Below are positions 16,771 to 25,316 of a stretch of 59,199 bases of DNA, in pieces. Every line of letters begins with the position of its first letter. Within the stretch, counting starts at the first letter, position 1. Source of the DNA: Cytophagales bacterium (GTDB lineage: Bacteria > Bacteroidota > Bacteroidia > Cytophagales > Spirosomataceae); assembly GCA_013298125.1 (NCBI GenBank), contig JAAFJP010000035.1, positions 1 through 59,199 of the forward strand, in the 5' to 3' direction. The notes beneath the pieces are model-generated. The model did no database searches. It was not told where the DNA came from and was given only the letters and a program-made list of their open reading frames with translations. The position numbers were made by a program, and so were the translations under genes.

Positions 16771-17025
16771 ATGAAAAAGCTAAAATTCCAAAAAACGTTT
16801 GTAATGCTGACTTTAATGGTCGGAATTGCCTTAATGGTTGCTTCGTGTGGACCTACGTATGTACGTGGGGATTATGGTTATCGTCGTCCGAGATATAATT
16901 ATCCACCCCCAAGACCTTATCGTTATGCAGCACCCGTGGTGGTTGTACCGAGGTATTGTCCTCCACCTCCACGAAGAGGATATTATGGTAGAGGAAATGG
17001 ATATGGTAGAGGGAGAAGGGGATAA
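16771..17025 (+). CDS. Small Tyr/Arg/Pro/Gly-rich lipoprotein (paralogue of the preceding gene)
   Basis: 84 residues. Lipoprotein signal ends LMVASC, the mature part begins CGPTYVRGDYGYRRPRYNYPPP and ends in a Gly/Arg/Tyr-rich low-complexity tail (RRGYYGRGNGYGRGRRG). The N-terminal 35 residues align with the 16486 gene, so the pair is a tandem duplication with diverged tails. A terminator follows at 17048. Confidence 0.7.
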   Translation: MKKLKFQKTFVMLTLMVGIALMVASCGPTYVRGDYGYRRPRYNYPPPRPYRYAAPVVVVPRYCPPPPRRGYYGRGNGYGRGRRG

Positions 17026-17047
17026 ATTTGAAAAAGCCTTAATCTTG

Positions 17048-17078
17048 AAAAGTCGTAGCATTTGTTACGACTTTTTTG
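17048..17078 (+). terminator. Intrinsic terminator after the small lipoprotein pair
   Basis: AAAAGTCGTA / TACGACTTTT stem with an 8-nt loop and a T-run (TTTTTTG) on the plus strand. Confidence 0.8.
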
Positions 17079-17169
17079 TTGTTAAACTGGTTATCTTTGC
17101 AACCACATAGTAGAGGATAGGTTACATAGTAAAATGTAGTCTTATAAGCTCTTTTAAAAACATAATAAA

Positions 17170-17796
17170 ATGAAAGAATATTCAAAAATATTTGCTTGCT
17201 ATCTCCTGTTCACTTCCTCATTCCTCTTATTAAATAGTTGCGATTTCAGCAAAAGAATAGACACCACAGCGGCAGTAAAGGAACTGAAAGAACGTCAAGT
17301 AAAAAGAGTTACACCCGCTCAATTGACTGCACAAGTGGATGAATGGGGTAAAATAATCGTTGATTCTTTGAATAAAAATTTAGCTATAAATCTTGAAAAA
17401 AGGGCATTAATTGATTCATTATCAAAAAGATACAGAGTTGAGATTTTGACGGGAAGTCCGCTAAGTTTACAAAATCCAGCCTTTGGGAAAAAAGCCAATG
17501 AGATTCTTGATGCTTACCAATATAATGCTGAAAAACATTTAGCCCAAATTGATAATATTCAAAAATCGGATGATGAAAAGCTTTACTATTACACGTCACC
17601 TATCATGCTCAATGCTCAATTTGATGGTATGAAAAAAGCTAAAATGGAGGCTTTGGGGAAGACTGCAAAATTAGATAGTCTATCATTCCGTAAAAAGGGA
17701 GACTTTGTGGGTTTGTGGTTAGTGAAATTTTCAAAAAAAGAAGTTATAAGATTGTCTGACCCGAAGCATTTACGGAAGTTGAGCGATAAACAGTGA
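17170..17796 (+). CDS. Hypothetical lipoprotein
   Basis: 208 residues. Signal segment YLLFTSSFLLLNSC gives a lipobox with Cys near residue 24. The mature part is mostly helical and charged: TPAQLTAQVDEWGKIIVDSLN, later ILTGSPLSLQNPAFGKKANEILDAYQYN and KLYYYTSPIMLNAQFDGMKK. The middle pattern recalls secreted DUF3365-type sensors, but no heme motif is seen and I do not assign it. Likely an envelope protein of unknown role. Confidence 0.65.
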   Translation: MKEYSKIFACYLLFTSSFLLLNSCDFSKRIDTTAAVKELKERQVKRVTPAQLTAQVDEWGKIIVDSLNKNLAINLEKRALIDSLSKRYRVEILTGSPLSLQNPAFGKKANEILDAYQYNAEKHLAQIDNIQKSDDEKLYYYTSPIMLNAQFDGMKKAKMEALGKTAKLDSLSFRKKGDFVGLWLVKFSKKEVIRLSDPKHLRKLSDKQ

Positions 17797-17868
17797 TAGG
17801 GCTGTCGGCATTTGGCTATTAGCTTTAAAAAAAGACAGTTAGGTAATTTCGTAGTTTCCCCTAAAATA

Positions 17869-17904
17869 AAAACCGACCACTTTTCAGCAATCGGTTTCGT
17901 TTTA
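17869..17904. terminator. Possible bidirectional terminator
   Basis: AAACCGA and TCGGTTT pair across a 14-nt loop between converging genes, followed by CGTTTT on the plus strand. Modest strength. Confidence 0.4.
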
Positions 17905-17967
17905 AAACAAGGATTATAATTCAGGTATTAGGTTTTGGGTGTTAGGTATTAGACGTTCAACTAACAC

Positions 17968-18762
17968 CTACTCCCTCACAATTCTCTTAAAAAAATCAAA
18001 CTGTACTTTTATCGCTTTTTGCCAATAGGCTTTGTCGTGTTTGCCAGGTTGTGAGATGTAGGTTGCCTTTACTTTCAACTCATCACAACGTCTCCTGAAA
18101 TCGTTATTTGCCTCATAATTAGGGTCTTCTGTGCCGCAATCGAAGATAATTTCTTTTTGCGAAGCTGCCACTTTTCCTACGTTATGAATCACCGAAAACT
18201 TCCTGAATAAGTCCGTTTCGCCCGACCCCAAGATGTTCTGTAAACTGGCATTGGCAGACTCTACGCTCAAATCTAAAACTCCTCCCGAACTCCCAGCGGC
18301 TTTGAAAACATCGGGTCTTTTTGAGAATAGATACAAAGCTCCGTGTCCGCCCGACGAGATACCTGTGATAAAAACTTGGTCGTCTTCTACTCGGTATTTA
18401 GTTTTGATGGCGGGTACTAAATCTTTAAAGAAAAAATCCTCAAACTTACTCATTTGCTTACGTGGACTATTGATGTACCACGAATCCTTCAAACCATCTG
18501 GACACACGATGATGAACCCGTAAGCATCCGCATATTTTTGGACGTTTACAATGCTATTCCATTGACGATAATTAGCCCCTGCGTCGTGTAGAAGAAACAT
18601 TACAGGATATTTTCTACCCGATGTCATCGAATAATCTTTGGGCGTATAGACCAAGGTTGTGTCCGTATGAGGCACATAAAGCGGATTAAAGTATAATTGC
18701 TCCTGTGCCAACATCGAAAACGCCACCAAGCACATTCCGAATGTAAGGATTAAAGGTTTCAT
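17968..18762 (-). CDS. Secreted esterase, alpha/beta hydrolase (esterase D-like)
   Basis: 264 residues with a signal peptide ending AQ (CLVAFSMLAQ). The oxyanion strand FLLHDAGANYRQW, the nucleophile elbow GISSGGHGAL (GxSxGG), an acidic residue in FDCGTEDPNYEAN and the His in SQPGKHDKAYW make a full catalytic triad. It resembles secreted feruloyl/S-formylglutathione-type esterases of Bacteroidota. The substrate could be an acyl ester on a polysaccharide. It is monocistronic, with a long palindromic repeat at its 5' side. Confidence 0.85.
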   Translation of the reverse strand: MKPLILTFGMCLVAFSMLAQEQLYFNPLYVPHTDTTLVYTPKDYSMTSGRKYPVMFLLHDAGANYRQWNSIVNVQKYADAYGFIIVCPDGLKDSWYINSPRKQMSKFEDFFFKDLVPAIKTKYRVEDDQVFITGISSGGHGALYLFSKRPDVFKAAGSSGGVLDLSVESANASLQNILGSGETDLFRKFSVIHNVGKVAASQKEIIFDCGTEDPNYEANNDFRRRCDELKVKATYISQPGKHDKAYWQKAIKVQFDFFKRIVRE

Positions 18763-18798
18763 ATTATTTCATGTTTTTTATCAGTGATTATGTTTGAA

Positions 18799-18854
18799 GT
18801 ATAACAGGTTTCCAACCTGTTAAGAGTACGAAACAGGTTGGAAACCTGTTATAC
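18799..18854. repeat. Palindromic element (24-bp arms)
   Basis: GTATAACAGGTTTCCAACC... pairs with ...GGTTGGAAACCTGTTATAC around a short centre. It lies 1 bp from the PBP4-type gene's stop codon. Its outer 18 bases are shared with the element at 21618-21705. Confidence 0.75.
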
Positions 18855-18855
18855 T

Positions 18856-20184
18856 CTAATTCTCCTCATGTATTTGCGTCAAAATACCAATAATTTCCTT
18901 CCGAATCTCAGACGTTGGCTTCATAAAATTATTATTCATTGTACTGAAAATCAATGTTTTACCTTTTTTCGTGACTAAAAATCCACTTAAACAGTAATTA
19001 TTATTCAAAGACCCTGATTTGGCAAATATAAACGGTTTATCGGTCTTCATCAGATTCTTCAAAGTTCCCGATTGCCCAGCAGCAGGGAGGATTTTGAAAA
19101 GCCTTTCTTCGGGAACAATGTCATGGATTTTTTGGAGTAACGCTACGATAGCACGTGGTGTAAAAAGGTTCTGTCTCGAAAGCCCCGAACCATCCACCCA
19201 CTTGGGAGCATCTGGAAGGTCGGAAAGGTATTTTTCTTTTGATTTATTGATTCCAACGGTAACGTTCAATTCATTTGCTAAAACGTTGGCATTCAGTACC
19301 ATAAGTTGTTCCGCAATCATGTTATCGCTCACGTGTAACATCCGCTTGTAGAGTGTGTCCGCAGGAAGACTGTAAAATATTTTTGATGATTTTTCTAAGG
19401 ATTTATTGATGATAACTACTTCTTTTTTCAATAAATCAGTCAATAAGGCTGTCGTGACTTCTACGCCCGTTTTGAAGGGAACATCTTGCTTATAATTGGC
19501 TTTGATTTCTTTACCAGCGGGATAACTAAAAAGATTCGCCCCCATGTCTCGTTGTACAGAAAACGTATTTGATTTTGACCAATTATAAGTTTTCTCTGTA
19601 AAGAAATTAGGGCTAATATTGAGTCCATTTTCATTGTTTCCAGTAAATCTGACTACATTTCCATGAATCGGGAAGCCCGAAATCTCGGCGGCGTAATAGT
19701 CGTTATAATCATCCCATGACCAACCATCGCCAAAGAACGAACCCGTGAAATTATCGTTTGAAAAATAGATTTTCTCAGAACGATTTTTCAAGAAATCAAA
19801 GACTTTACTTTTGGGTAAATCAGGATTCAGAAACGAAGGGTCGCCCGTTCCCCAAAGGATCAGAGAATCACCCGAAATTTGATAATGAAAAGCGGGGATA
19901 CTATCACCTAAGGTTTTTAGGCTTGCGTAATACGTAAACAATTTAGTGTTGGAAGCAGGAATAAAGTAGCGGTTAGCATTACGTTCAAGAAGGGTTTTCT
20001 TCTCGGAAATGTCGTACAATGAAAATCCAGTATGATTGTTGGCAAAAACTGGCGATTCGTTCAATCTTCGAGACACTGATTTCATGCTAACTTTCGTAGC
20101 ATTGCAGGCAAAAAAGAGGATTGCCGAAGAAAAAATCGTGAGTTTCGTGAGAAGGTTCAACGTAGAAATTTTTTGAATAAACAA
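18856..20184 (-). CDS. dacB: D-alanyl-D-alanine carboxypeptidase/endopeptidase, PBP4 (S13) family lipoprotein
   Basis: 442 residues. A hydrophobic N-terminal segment ends FFACN, probably a lipobox. The three penicillin-binding motifs are all visible: SxxK as ASNTKLF, SxN as SDNM, and KTG-like KSG as FAKSGSLNNNYCLSG. The family trims peptidoglycan in the periplasm and splits D-Ala-D-Ala or cross-links. It is alone between two palindromic elements. Confidence 0.9.
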   Translation of the reverse strand: MFIQKISTLNLLTKLTIFSSAILFFACNATKVSMKSVSRRLNESPVFANNHTGFSLYDISEKKTLLERNANRYFIPASNTKLFTYYASLKTLGDSIPAFHYQISGDSLILWGTGDPSFLNPDLPKSKVFDFLKNRSEKIYFSNDNFTGSFFGDGWSWDDYNDYYAAEISGFPIHGNVVRFTGNNENGLNISPNFFTEKTYNWSKSNTFSVQRDMGANLFSYPAGKEIKANYKQDVPFKTGVEVTTALLTDLLKKEVVIINKSLEKSSKIFYSLPADTLYKRMLHVSDNMIAEQLMVLNANVLANELNVTVGINKSKEKYLSDLPDAPKWVDGSGLSRQNLFTPRAIVALLQKIHDIVPEERLFKILPAAGQSGTLKNLMKTDKPFIFAKSGSLNNNYCLSGFLVTKKGKTLIFSTMNNNFMKPTSEIRKEIIGILTQIHEEN

Positions 20185-20285
20185 CTGTTCAATGTGGCGG
20201 TTGTACAGACTATGAAATTAAAAAAAATCTTCGGATAATACTATTGATGGGGGTGAATTTTATTTTATGGTATTTGTTTACAGAG

Positions 20286-20412
20286 CCTTTTCCAACGGGT
20301 TAAAACCCGTTATTAGGAAATAGACCGTCCCGATGGGACTTTGAGTGCCTAACATACAAGTCCCATCGGGACGACCTATATCCTAACAACGGATTTTAAT
20401 CCGTTGAAAAGG
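20286..20412. repeat. Long imperfect palindrome in the 20185-20543 gap
   Basis: CCTTTTCCAACGGGTTAAAACC and GGATTTTAATCCGTTGAAAAGG form the outer arms. GACCGTCCCGATGGGACTT and AAGTCCCATCGGGACGACC form the inner arms. The outer units are themselves small palindromes (AACGGGTTAAAACCCGTT). The remaining bases of this gap show no gene. Confidence 0.7.
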
Positions 20413-20543
20413 TATGCTCTCTTATCGACCCTTATATGCTAAACAAACTTTCTTGATTAACTTTGTACCCAATTTCAAAGAAGCCAAAACCTCTTTGTTC
20501 ATTATCCGTTATCATAGAAAAGGAAAATTAAATTATAATCTGA

Positions 20544-21602
20544 ATGTCAGTAAAATATTATCATCTTACAGTAAAAGAAATTATTGAAGAAACGCCCGAT
20601 ACCAAGACGTTTTCGTTTTGGCATCCAATCCATAACACAGTACATTACAAAGCGGGTCAATTTTTGACTTTGATACCTGTCATTAATGGTCAAAAAGTGC
20701 GTCGTAGTTATTCGATGTCCTCTTCGCCCAATAAAGATGCTTCCATTGCTGTAACCGTCAAAAGAGTTGCTAATGGTCTGGTTTCCAATTATTTATGTGA
20801 TAATGTAAAGGTCGGAGATGCCATTGAAATCATGGAACCGATGGGACATTTTGTGGTAGAACCTAATCCAACAAAAGCAAGAAACATCGTGCTTTTTGGG
20901 GGTGGTTCGGGTATTACGCCATTGATGTCTATTTTGAAATCGGTATTGCCCGTTGAACAAAATACGAAGGTCTATTTGGTTTATGGTTCACGAGATGAGG
21001 AAAGTATCATTTTCAAGAAACAATTAGCGGAATTAGAGCAAAAATACGAAGGGCGTTTGAAGGTTTTACACGTTTTGAGCAAGCCTTCATACACGTGGAC
21101 GGGCTACAAAACTCGTATCAATCAGGCTTCGGCGGTTACGTTTTTGAAGCAAGATTTTGCCATTGATATTGCCAATGCCGAATATTTTTTGTGTGGTCCA
21201 GAAGGCATGATGGAGGAAGTAGAAAAGACCCTCAAACTCTTTAATGTACCAACTGACAATATCCACCAAGAGCATTTTGGAAGTGCCGTTCAACACGTTG
21301 AAGAGGCTGACGAAGACGATTCTTTAAAAGAACAAACCGTTACAATCCAATACGAAGGTACTGATTATCAGGTACTTGTAAAACCACACGAGACTATTTT
21401 AGAAGCAGCGTTACGTGAGGACATCGACCTACCGTACTCGTGTCAGGCGGGAATGTGTACGGCTTGTATGGGTAAGTGCGTATCGGGCAAAGTACACATG
21501 GACGAAGAAGATGGATTGACCGATAAAGAGATTCAACAAGGTTATATTCTTACCTGTGTGGCTCATCCAAAAACGAGTGGGGTAGTGATTGAGGTGGAGT
21601 AG
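20544..21602 (+). CDS. PaaE-type NAD(P)H ferredoxin reductase with C-terminal [2Fe-2S] domain
   Basis: 352 residues. The FAD-binding barrel has RRSYSMSSSP. The NAD(P) domain has FGGGSGITPLMSIL and FLCGPEGMMEEVE. A plant-type ferredoxin domain at about 265-352 has CQAGMCTACMGKC...LTC (C-x4-C-x2-C...C). This order is that of PaaE, the reductase of phenylacetyl-CoA epoxidase, and of related oxygenase reductases. No paa genes are nearby. It could pass electrons to another oxygenase, for example the AlkB at 39877, but that is only a guess. Confidence 0.88.
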   Translation: MSVKYYHLTVKEIIEETPDTKTFSFWHPIHNTVHYKAGQFLTLIPVINGQKVRRSYSMSSSPNKDASIAVTVKRVANGLVSNYLCDNVKVGDAIEIMEPMGHFVVEPNPTKARNIVLFGGGSGITPLMSILKSVLPVEQNTKVYLVYGSRDEESIIFKKQLAELEQKYEGRLKVLHVLSKPSYTWTGYKTRINQASAVTFLKQDFAIDIANAEYFLCGPEGMMEEVEKTLKLFNVPTDNIHQEHFGSAVQHVEEADEDDSLKEQTVTIQYEGTDYQVLVKPHETILEAALREDIDLPYSCQAGMCTACMGKCVSGKVHMDEEDGLTDKEIQQGYILTCVAHPKTSGVVIEVE

Positions 21603-21617
21603 ATTTTTAGGTTTTTA

Positions 21618-21705
21618 GTATAACAGGTTTCCAACTGGGACGCATAGTTCTGTCAATCGGACTCCATTGACAGAACTATGCGTCCCAGTTGGAAACCTGT
21701 TATAC
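21618..21705. repeat. Perfect 40-bp inverted repeat
   Basis: Arms 21618-21657 and 21666-21705 are exact complements around an 8-base centre (CGGACTCC). The outer part (GTATAACAGGTTTCCAAC) is shared with 18799-18854; the inner part (TGGGACGCATAGTTCTGTC) is different. Confidence 0.85.
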
Positions 21706-21729
21706 ATTTAATTCTTCCAAAAATAAAAT

Positions 21730-22503
21730 ATGGATTACCAACTACTATTAATGTGCCTTGCTGCCCTCTTGGCGGGTTTTGTGGATTCTATCGTGGGTGG
21801 AGGAGGCTTAGTGCAAGTACCAGCTTTATTTATTTTGTACCCTCATTTCAAGATACCCCAAATCATCGGGACAAATCGTTTTTCATCTTTTATGGGAACA
21901 GCGGTGGCGGGTTATCAATATTCCAAAAAAGTACAAATTCCTTGGCTTACAGTCATATACGCAGGTATTGGAGCGGGTGTGATGGCGTATTTGGGAGCAA
22001 AAATTTCTGATTTGATTGATGCAAAAATCTTGAAACCCATCATCTTGGTTTTGATGACTGCCATTGCCATTTATACCTTCAAAAAGAAAGATTTAGGACA
22101 AGACGAAAAGCTAAAATTTGAACTTGCCAAAGTACCAATTTACGGATTAATCATAGGTTCGATGGCAGGATTTTACAACGGATTTGTAGGTCCAGGAACG
22201 GGTAGTTTGTTAGTTTTTGGCTTCGTGAGCGTGATTGGCTTTGGTTTTCTGAAAGCCTCCGCCGTCTCGAAAGTTGTCAATGTCATTGCCGATGTGGCTT
22301 CTTTGGGGTTTTTCATAACCCAAGGTTATGTACAATTTGAAATCGCCATTCCGATGATGCTTTGTAATATGACAGGCTCATATTTGGGTAGTAAAATGGC
22401 GATTTTGAAAGGAAATGAATTTGTCAGAAACTTCTTTTTGATAGTAATATTTGCTTTGATTTTGCGGTTTGGGTGGGATGTTGTGAAAGGATTATCGTTT
22501 TAA
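21730..22503 (+). CDS. TSUP-family permease (TauE/SafE)
   Basis: 257 residues and about eight hydrophobic segments. The family signature GFVDSIVGGGGLVQVPAL is at the N-terminus, with a second-repeat equivalent GFYNGFVGPGTGSLLVFGF. TSUP proteins move sulfite, sulfoacetate or related organosulfonates across the inner membrane. The substrate is not evident here. It is followed 10 bp later by coaX, probably co-transcribed. Confidence 0.9.
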   Translation: MDYQLLLMCLAALLAGFVDSIVGGGGLVQVPALFILYPHFKIPQIIGTNRFSSFMGTAVAGYQYSKKVQIPWLTVIYAGIGAGVMAYLGAKISDLIDAKILKPIILVLMTAIAIYTFKKKDLGQDEKLKFELAKVPIYGLIIGSMAGFYNGFVGPGTGSLLVFGFVSVIGFGFLKASAVSKVVNVIADVASLGFFITQGYVQFEIAIPMMLCNMTGSYLGSKMAILKGNEFVRNFFLIVIFALILRFGWDVVKGLSF

Positions 22504-22513
22504 AAGTATCAGA

Positions 22514-23233
22514 ATGAACTTATCCATAGACTTGGGAAATACATACGCCAAAACTGGTTTTTTTCAAGACGGAAAACTCTTGGAAACAAACTGGAAATTG
22601 ACTTATCAAGAATTGGTGAATTATGTGCAAAAGGTTCAACCTCAGCGAATTATGGTTTCTTCGGTGAGTTATTCAGAAGAACAATTACGAGACGAATTTT
22701 CAAATATTACGTCTGAAATATACCTTTTGAAAAATATAACGCCTGTGCCTTTGACCAAACTTTACGATACGCCCGAAACCCTTGGGGCTGACCGTGTGGC
22801 GGCGGCAATAGGAGCGAAGGTTTTATATCCGCAGAGCCATTGCGTAGTGATAGACATGGGTACGTGTATTACGTATGATTTGGTGGATGCGGACGATAAT
22901 TTTCATGGTGGAATCATCTCGCCAGGCGTGCGTATGAGGTTTAAGGCGATGAATACTTTTACGAAAAGATTACCGTTATTAGAACCCGAGGAAATCCCTG
23001 ATTTGATTGGAAAAAGTACCAAACACGCCATGCAAAGCGGGGTTATGAATGGACTCTTGGCAGAAATCAACGGCTTAATTGAGCAATATCAAGGGGTTTT
23101 AACAAATATTAACGTCATTTTCTGCGGTGGAGATGCCACTTACTTTGCAAACCGCATAAAATACCCGAACTTTGTAGTTCCAGAATTAGTGCTGATTGGA
23201 CTTAACCGAATTTTAGAATATAATGTTAAATAA
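22514..23233 (+). CDS. coaX: Type III pantothenate kinase
   Basis: 239 residues. The ASKHA fold shows the phosphate-1 motif MNLSIDLGNTYAKTGFF, the phosphate-2 motif VVIDMGTCITYDL, and GADRVAAAIGA between them. It phosphorylates pantothenate in the first step of CoA synthesis. It lies in a cluster with the FadL-like porin and lptC. Confidence 0.95.
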   Translation: MNLSIDLGNTYAKTGFFQDGKLLETNWKLTYQELVNYVQKVQPQRIMVSSVSYSEEQLRDEFSNITSEIYLLKNITPVPLTKLYDTPETLGADRVAAAIGAKVLYPQSHCVVIDMGTCITYDLVDADDNFHGGIISPGVRMRFKAMNTFTKRLPLLEPEEIPDLIGKSTKHAMQSGVMNGLLAEINGLIEQYQGVLTNINVIFCGGDATYFANRIKYPNFVVPELVLIGLNRILEYNVK

Positions 23234-23327
23234 TAATAAAGGATTTAGGATGGACGGCAATCCGTTGATGGTTTTAGGTTTTAGTGATTTTTCACAACCT
23301 AAAATTAATGTTTTATTAAAGAATATA

Positions 23328-24599
23328 ATGAGAACAAATACCTACTGTTTACTGATTACTGCCTACTGCCTATTTTTTACTACAAAAACTAACGCACAGC
23401 AAACCAATTCCCCTTTGTCATATTTGGGGATTGGGGAGGTTTACACGGGCGGGACGGCTGTCAATTCAACGATGGGAGGTTTGGGTGTTGCTAATTCAAA
23501 CGGAATTTATATCAATACTTTGAATCCCGCTTTGTTGACTCGTAATCGCTATACCGTTTTTGAAATGGGGGTGAATATGGAGGGAAAAGCTATGCAAAAC
23601 AATAGGCAACAATCTAATACTTTTGGAGGAACGATTGGACCAATTATGATTGCTTTGCCCGCTTCGCCAAGATGGACTTTGGCTTTAGGACTTGCTCCTT
23701 ACAGTGTGGTGGACTACAAAACGTTTACTTCTCAAAAACTCAATATCGTGGGTACGGATAGCGTAACTTATACGTATAATGGTGATGGTGGTTTGAATAA
23801 AGCCGTGATTGCCAATGGCGTAAGAGTTGGGAAAGATATGTACGTGGGATTGGAAAGTTCGTTTTTGTTTGGGGTGATAAACCGAGATGTGGCGACTCAA
23901 AATTTTAGTGATAATCAAAATTACTTGGTAAAATTGGCTGACCGAACCAACTACTCAGGGTTACATTTTAAATTGGGTTGGGCTTGGAAACCAAAAATCA
24001 ACAAAGATTATTTCTTGAATGTTGGAGCAACGGTTGATTTCTCTCAAAATATTAGTGCAAAGTCATTGAAAAGGTTTACTATTAACGACCGTTCTGGTTT
24101 ACAAACAATCAATGCTGATACTTTGAAGCAAATAGAAGGTAAAATATCGTTGCCCGCTATTTATCGTCTTGGCGTTAGTCTCGAAAAACCCGCAAAATTG
24201 ATGGTGTCTCTTGATTATTCATTGACGCAATGGTCTGGTTTTCAAAATCTTAACGGTTCTTCTGAGAATCTTAAAAACTCTTCAACTATTGCTTTTGGGG
24301 CTGAGTTTATCCCAAAATTTGATGCACTTCATGGGTATTTCAATCACGTAATGTATCGTGTTGGGGCAAATTATACCACTACGCCTTATGCTTTCAATGG
24401 TAAAGATGTAGCAAATGATATGAGTTTTTCGGTGGGAGCATCATTTCCATTGAGAACTATCTCGTACATCAACGTTGCGTATGTGAGAGGGAAAAGAGGC
24501 GTTTTGGCTACGAATGGAATTGAAGAGGTTTATAATAAAGTGGTCGTAGGATTTTCGTTGGGAGATTTCTACTGGTTCCGTAAGCCTAAGATTGATTAA
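23328..24599 (+). CDS. FadL-like outer membrane protein
   Basis: 423 residues from MRTNTYCLLITAYCLFF, a signal peptide cleaved near NAQQ. An earlier start (23223) overlaps coaX and adds an unlikely leader. The mature part begins SPLSYLGIGEVYTGG and TMGGLGVANSNGIYINTLNPALLTRNRYT, typical of the FadL/long-chain transport family of Bacteroidota, with later alternating beta-strand pattern and aromatic C-terminal strands. Probable beta-barrel for hydrophobic substrates. The signal peptide is encoded by a heptamer-like DNA repeat (TACTGCC/TACTGTT units) also found in intergenic repeats. Confidence 0.75.
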   Translation: MRTNTYCLLITAYCLFFTTKTNAQQTNSPLSYLGIGEVYTGGTAVNSTMGGLGVANSNGIYINTLNPALLTRNRYTVFEMGVNMEGKAMQNNRQQSNTFGGTIGPIMIALPASPRWTLALGLAPYSVVDYKTFTSQKLNIVGTDSVTYTYNGDGGLNKAVIANGVRVGKDMYVGLESSFLFGVINRDVATQNFSDNQNYLVKLADRTNYSGLHFKLGWAWKPKINKDYFLNVGATVDFSQNISAKSLKRFTINDRSGLQTINADTLKQIEGKISLPAIYRLGVSLEKPAKLMVSLDYSLTQWSGFQNLNGSSENLKNSSTIAFGAEFIPKFDALHGYFNHVMYRVGANYTTTPYAFNGKDVANDMSFSVGASFPLRTISYINVAYVRGKRGVLATNGIEEVYNKVVVGFSLGDFYWFRKPKID

Positions 24600-24612
24600 T
24601 GCTAATTTGAAA

Positions 24613-25248
24613 ATGAGTCAATTTGAAAATTTGAAGATAAAATTAAATGCCGTGGTCAGTGTCTTCACTGACCACTTTTGTTACAAACAACCACTTCGTC
24701 AAACCTATAAGGTTTTTGAAAACCTTATAGGTTTATTAGTGTGCTTTTTCTTCCTAACGTCATGTGAGGACGATAAAAAGGTAGTCAAAAAAGAAGAATA
24801 CAAAGGTCCAATCTCAGAGATTTATGGAATTAATATGACTTATTCTGACTCAGCGAGATTGGTCGTTAGAATGACAACGGATGTTCAATTGACGATGGCA
24901 ACAGAAGATAAAATTTATCCCAAAGAAATCAGGGTATTCTTTTTTGATAAATTTGGGAATAATACTACGAAATTAAGAGGAGATTCTGCTCGATATATTA
25001 GGACTAAAAACCTTTACCGAGTGATGGGGAGGGTACAAATTGACAACCAAGTAAAACACGAAATCTTGGAAACACCAGAGCTATTTTGGAGTCCTGATAC
25101 CAAGAAAATTTATACTGATAAACAAGTCGATATCAAAACCCCCGACCAAGTGCTGCACGGCGTAGGGATGGATTCTAACCAAGATTTTACGGATTATACT
25201 ATCAGGAGGGTTAATGGGGTGGTTAGTGTGAAGAGTCTTCCTCAGTAA
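24613..25248 (+). CDS. lptC: LptC, LPS export periplasmic lipoprotein
   Basis: 211 residues. A lipobox-like segment LLVCFFFLTSC places Cys near residue 51. The rest is an LptC/OstA beta-jellyroll: GINMTYSDSARLVVRMTTDVQLT, then PKEIRVFFFDKFGNNTTKLRGDSARY and YTDKQVDIKTPDQVLHGVGMDS. This DUF1239-type protein links the LptBFG exporter to LptA. I start at ATG 24613 (a TTG at 24592 would overlap the previous gene). Residues about 14-41 are encoded by two palindromes (see repeats), an unusual N-terminus. Confidence 0.82.
   Translation: MSQFENLKIKLNAVVSVFTDHFCYKQPLRQTYKVFENLIGLLVCFFFLTSCEDDKKVVKKEEYKGPISEIYGINMTYSDSARLVVRMTTDVQLTMATEDKIYPKEIRVFFFDKFGNNTTKLRGDSARYIRTKNLYRVMGRVQIDNQVKHEILETPELFWSPDTKKIYTDKQVDIKTPDQVLHGVGMDSNQDFTDYTIRRVNGVVSVKSLPQ
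24652..24734. repeat. Two palindromes within the 5' part of lptC
   Basis: GTGGTCAGTG / CACTGACCAC (24652-24675) and AAACCTATAAGGTT / AACCTTATAGGTTT (24701-24734) are perfect hairpins inside the coding frame, before the lipobox. Confidence 0.8.
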
Positions 25249-25257
25249 AAATAGTAG

Positions 25258-25316
25258 GCAGTTTTTAGTAGGCAGTGGTCAAGTATTTACTACCTACTGA
25301 AAACTGCCTACTATTT
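25258..25316. repeat. Inverted repeat between lptC and the cytochrome gene
   Basis: GTAGGCAGTTTTTAGTAGGCAGT and ACTACCTACTGAAAACTGCCTAC are arms of a hairpin between converging genes. It may act as a terminator, and it belongs to the same TACTGCC heptamer-repeat class. Confidence 0.6.

Noticed and set aside
22514-23327. FadL-like gene starting at 23223, overlapping coaX
   Set aside because: The added 35 residues have no signal character; the signal peptide begins at 23328.
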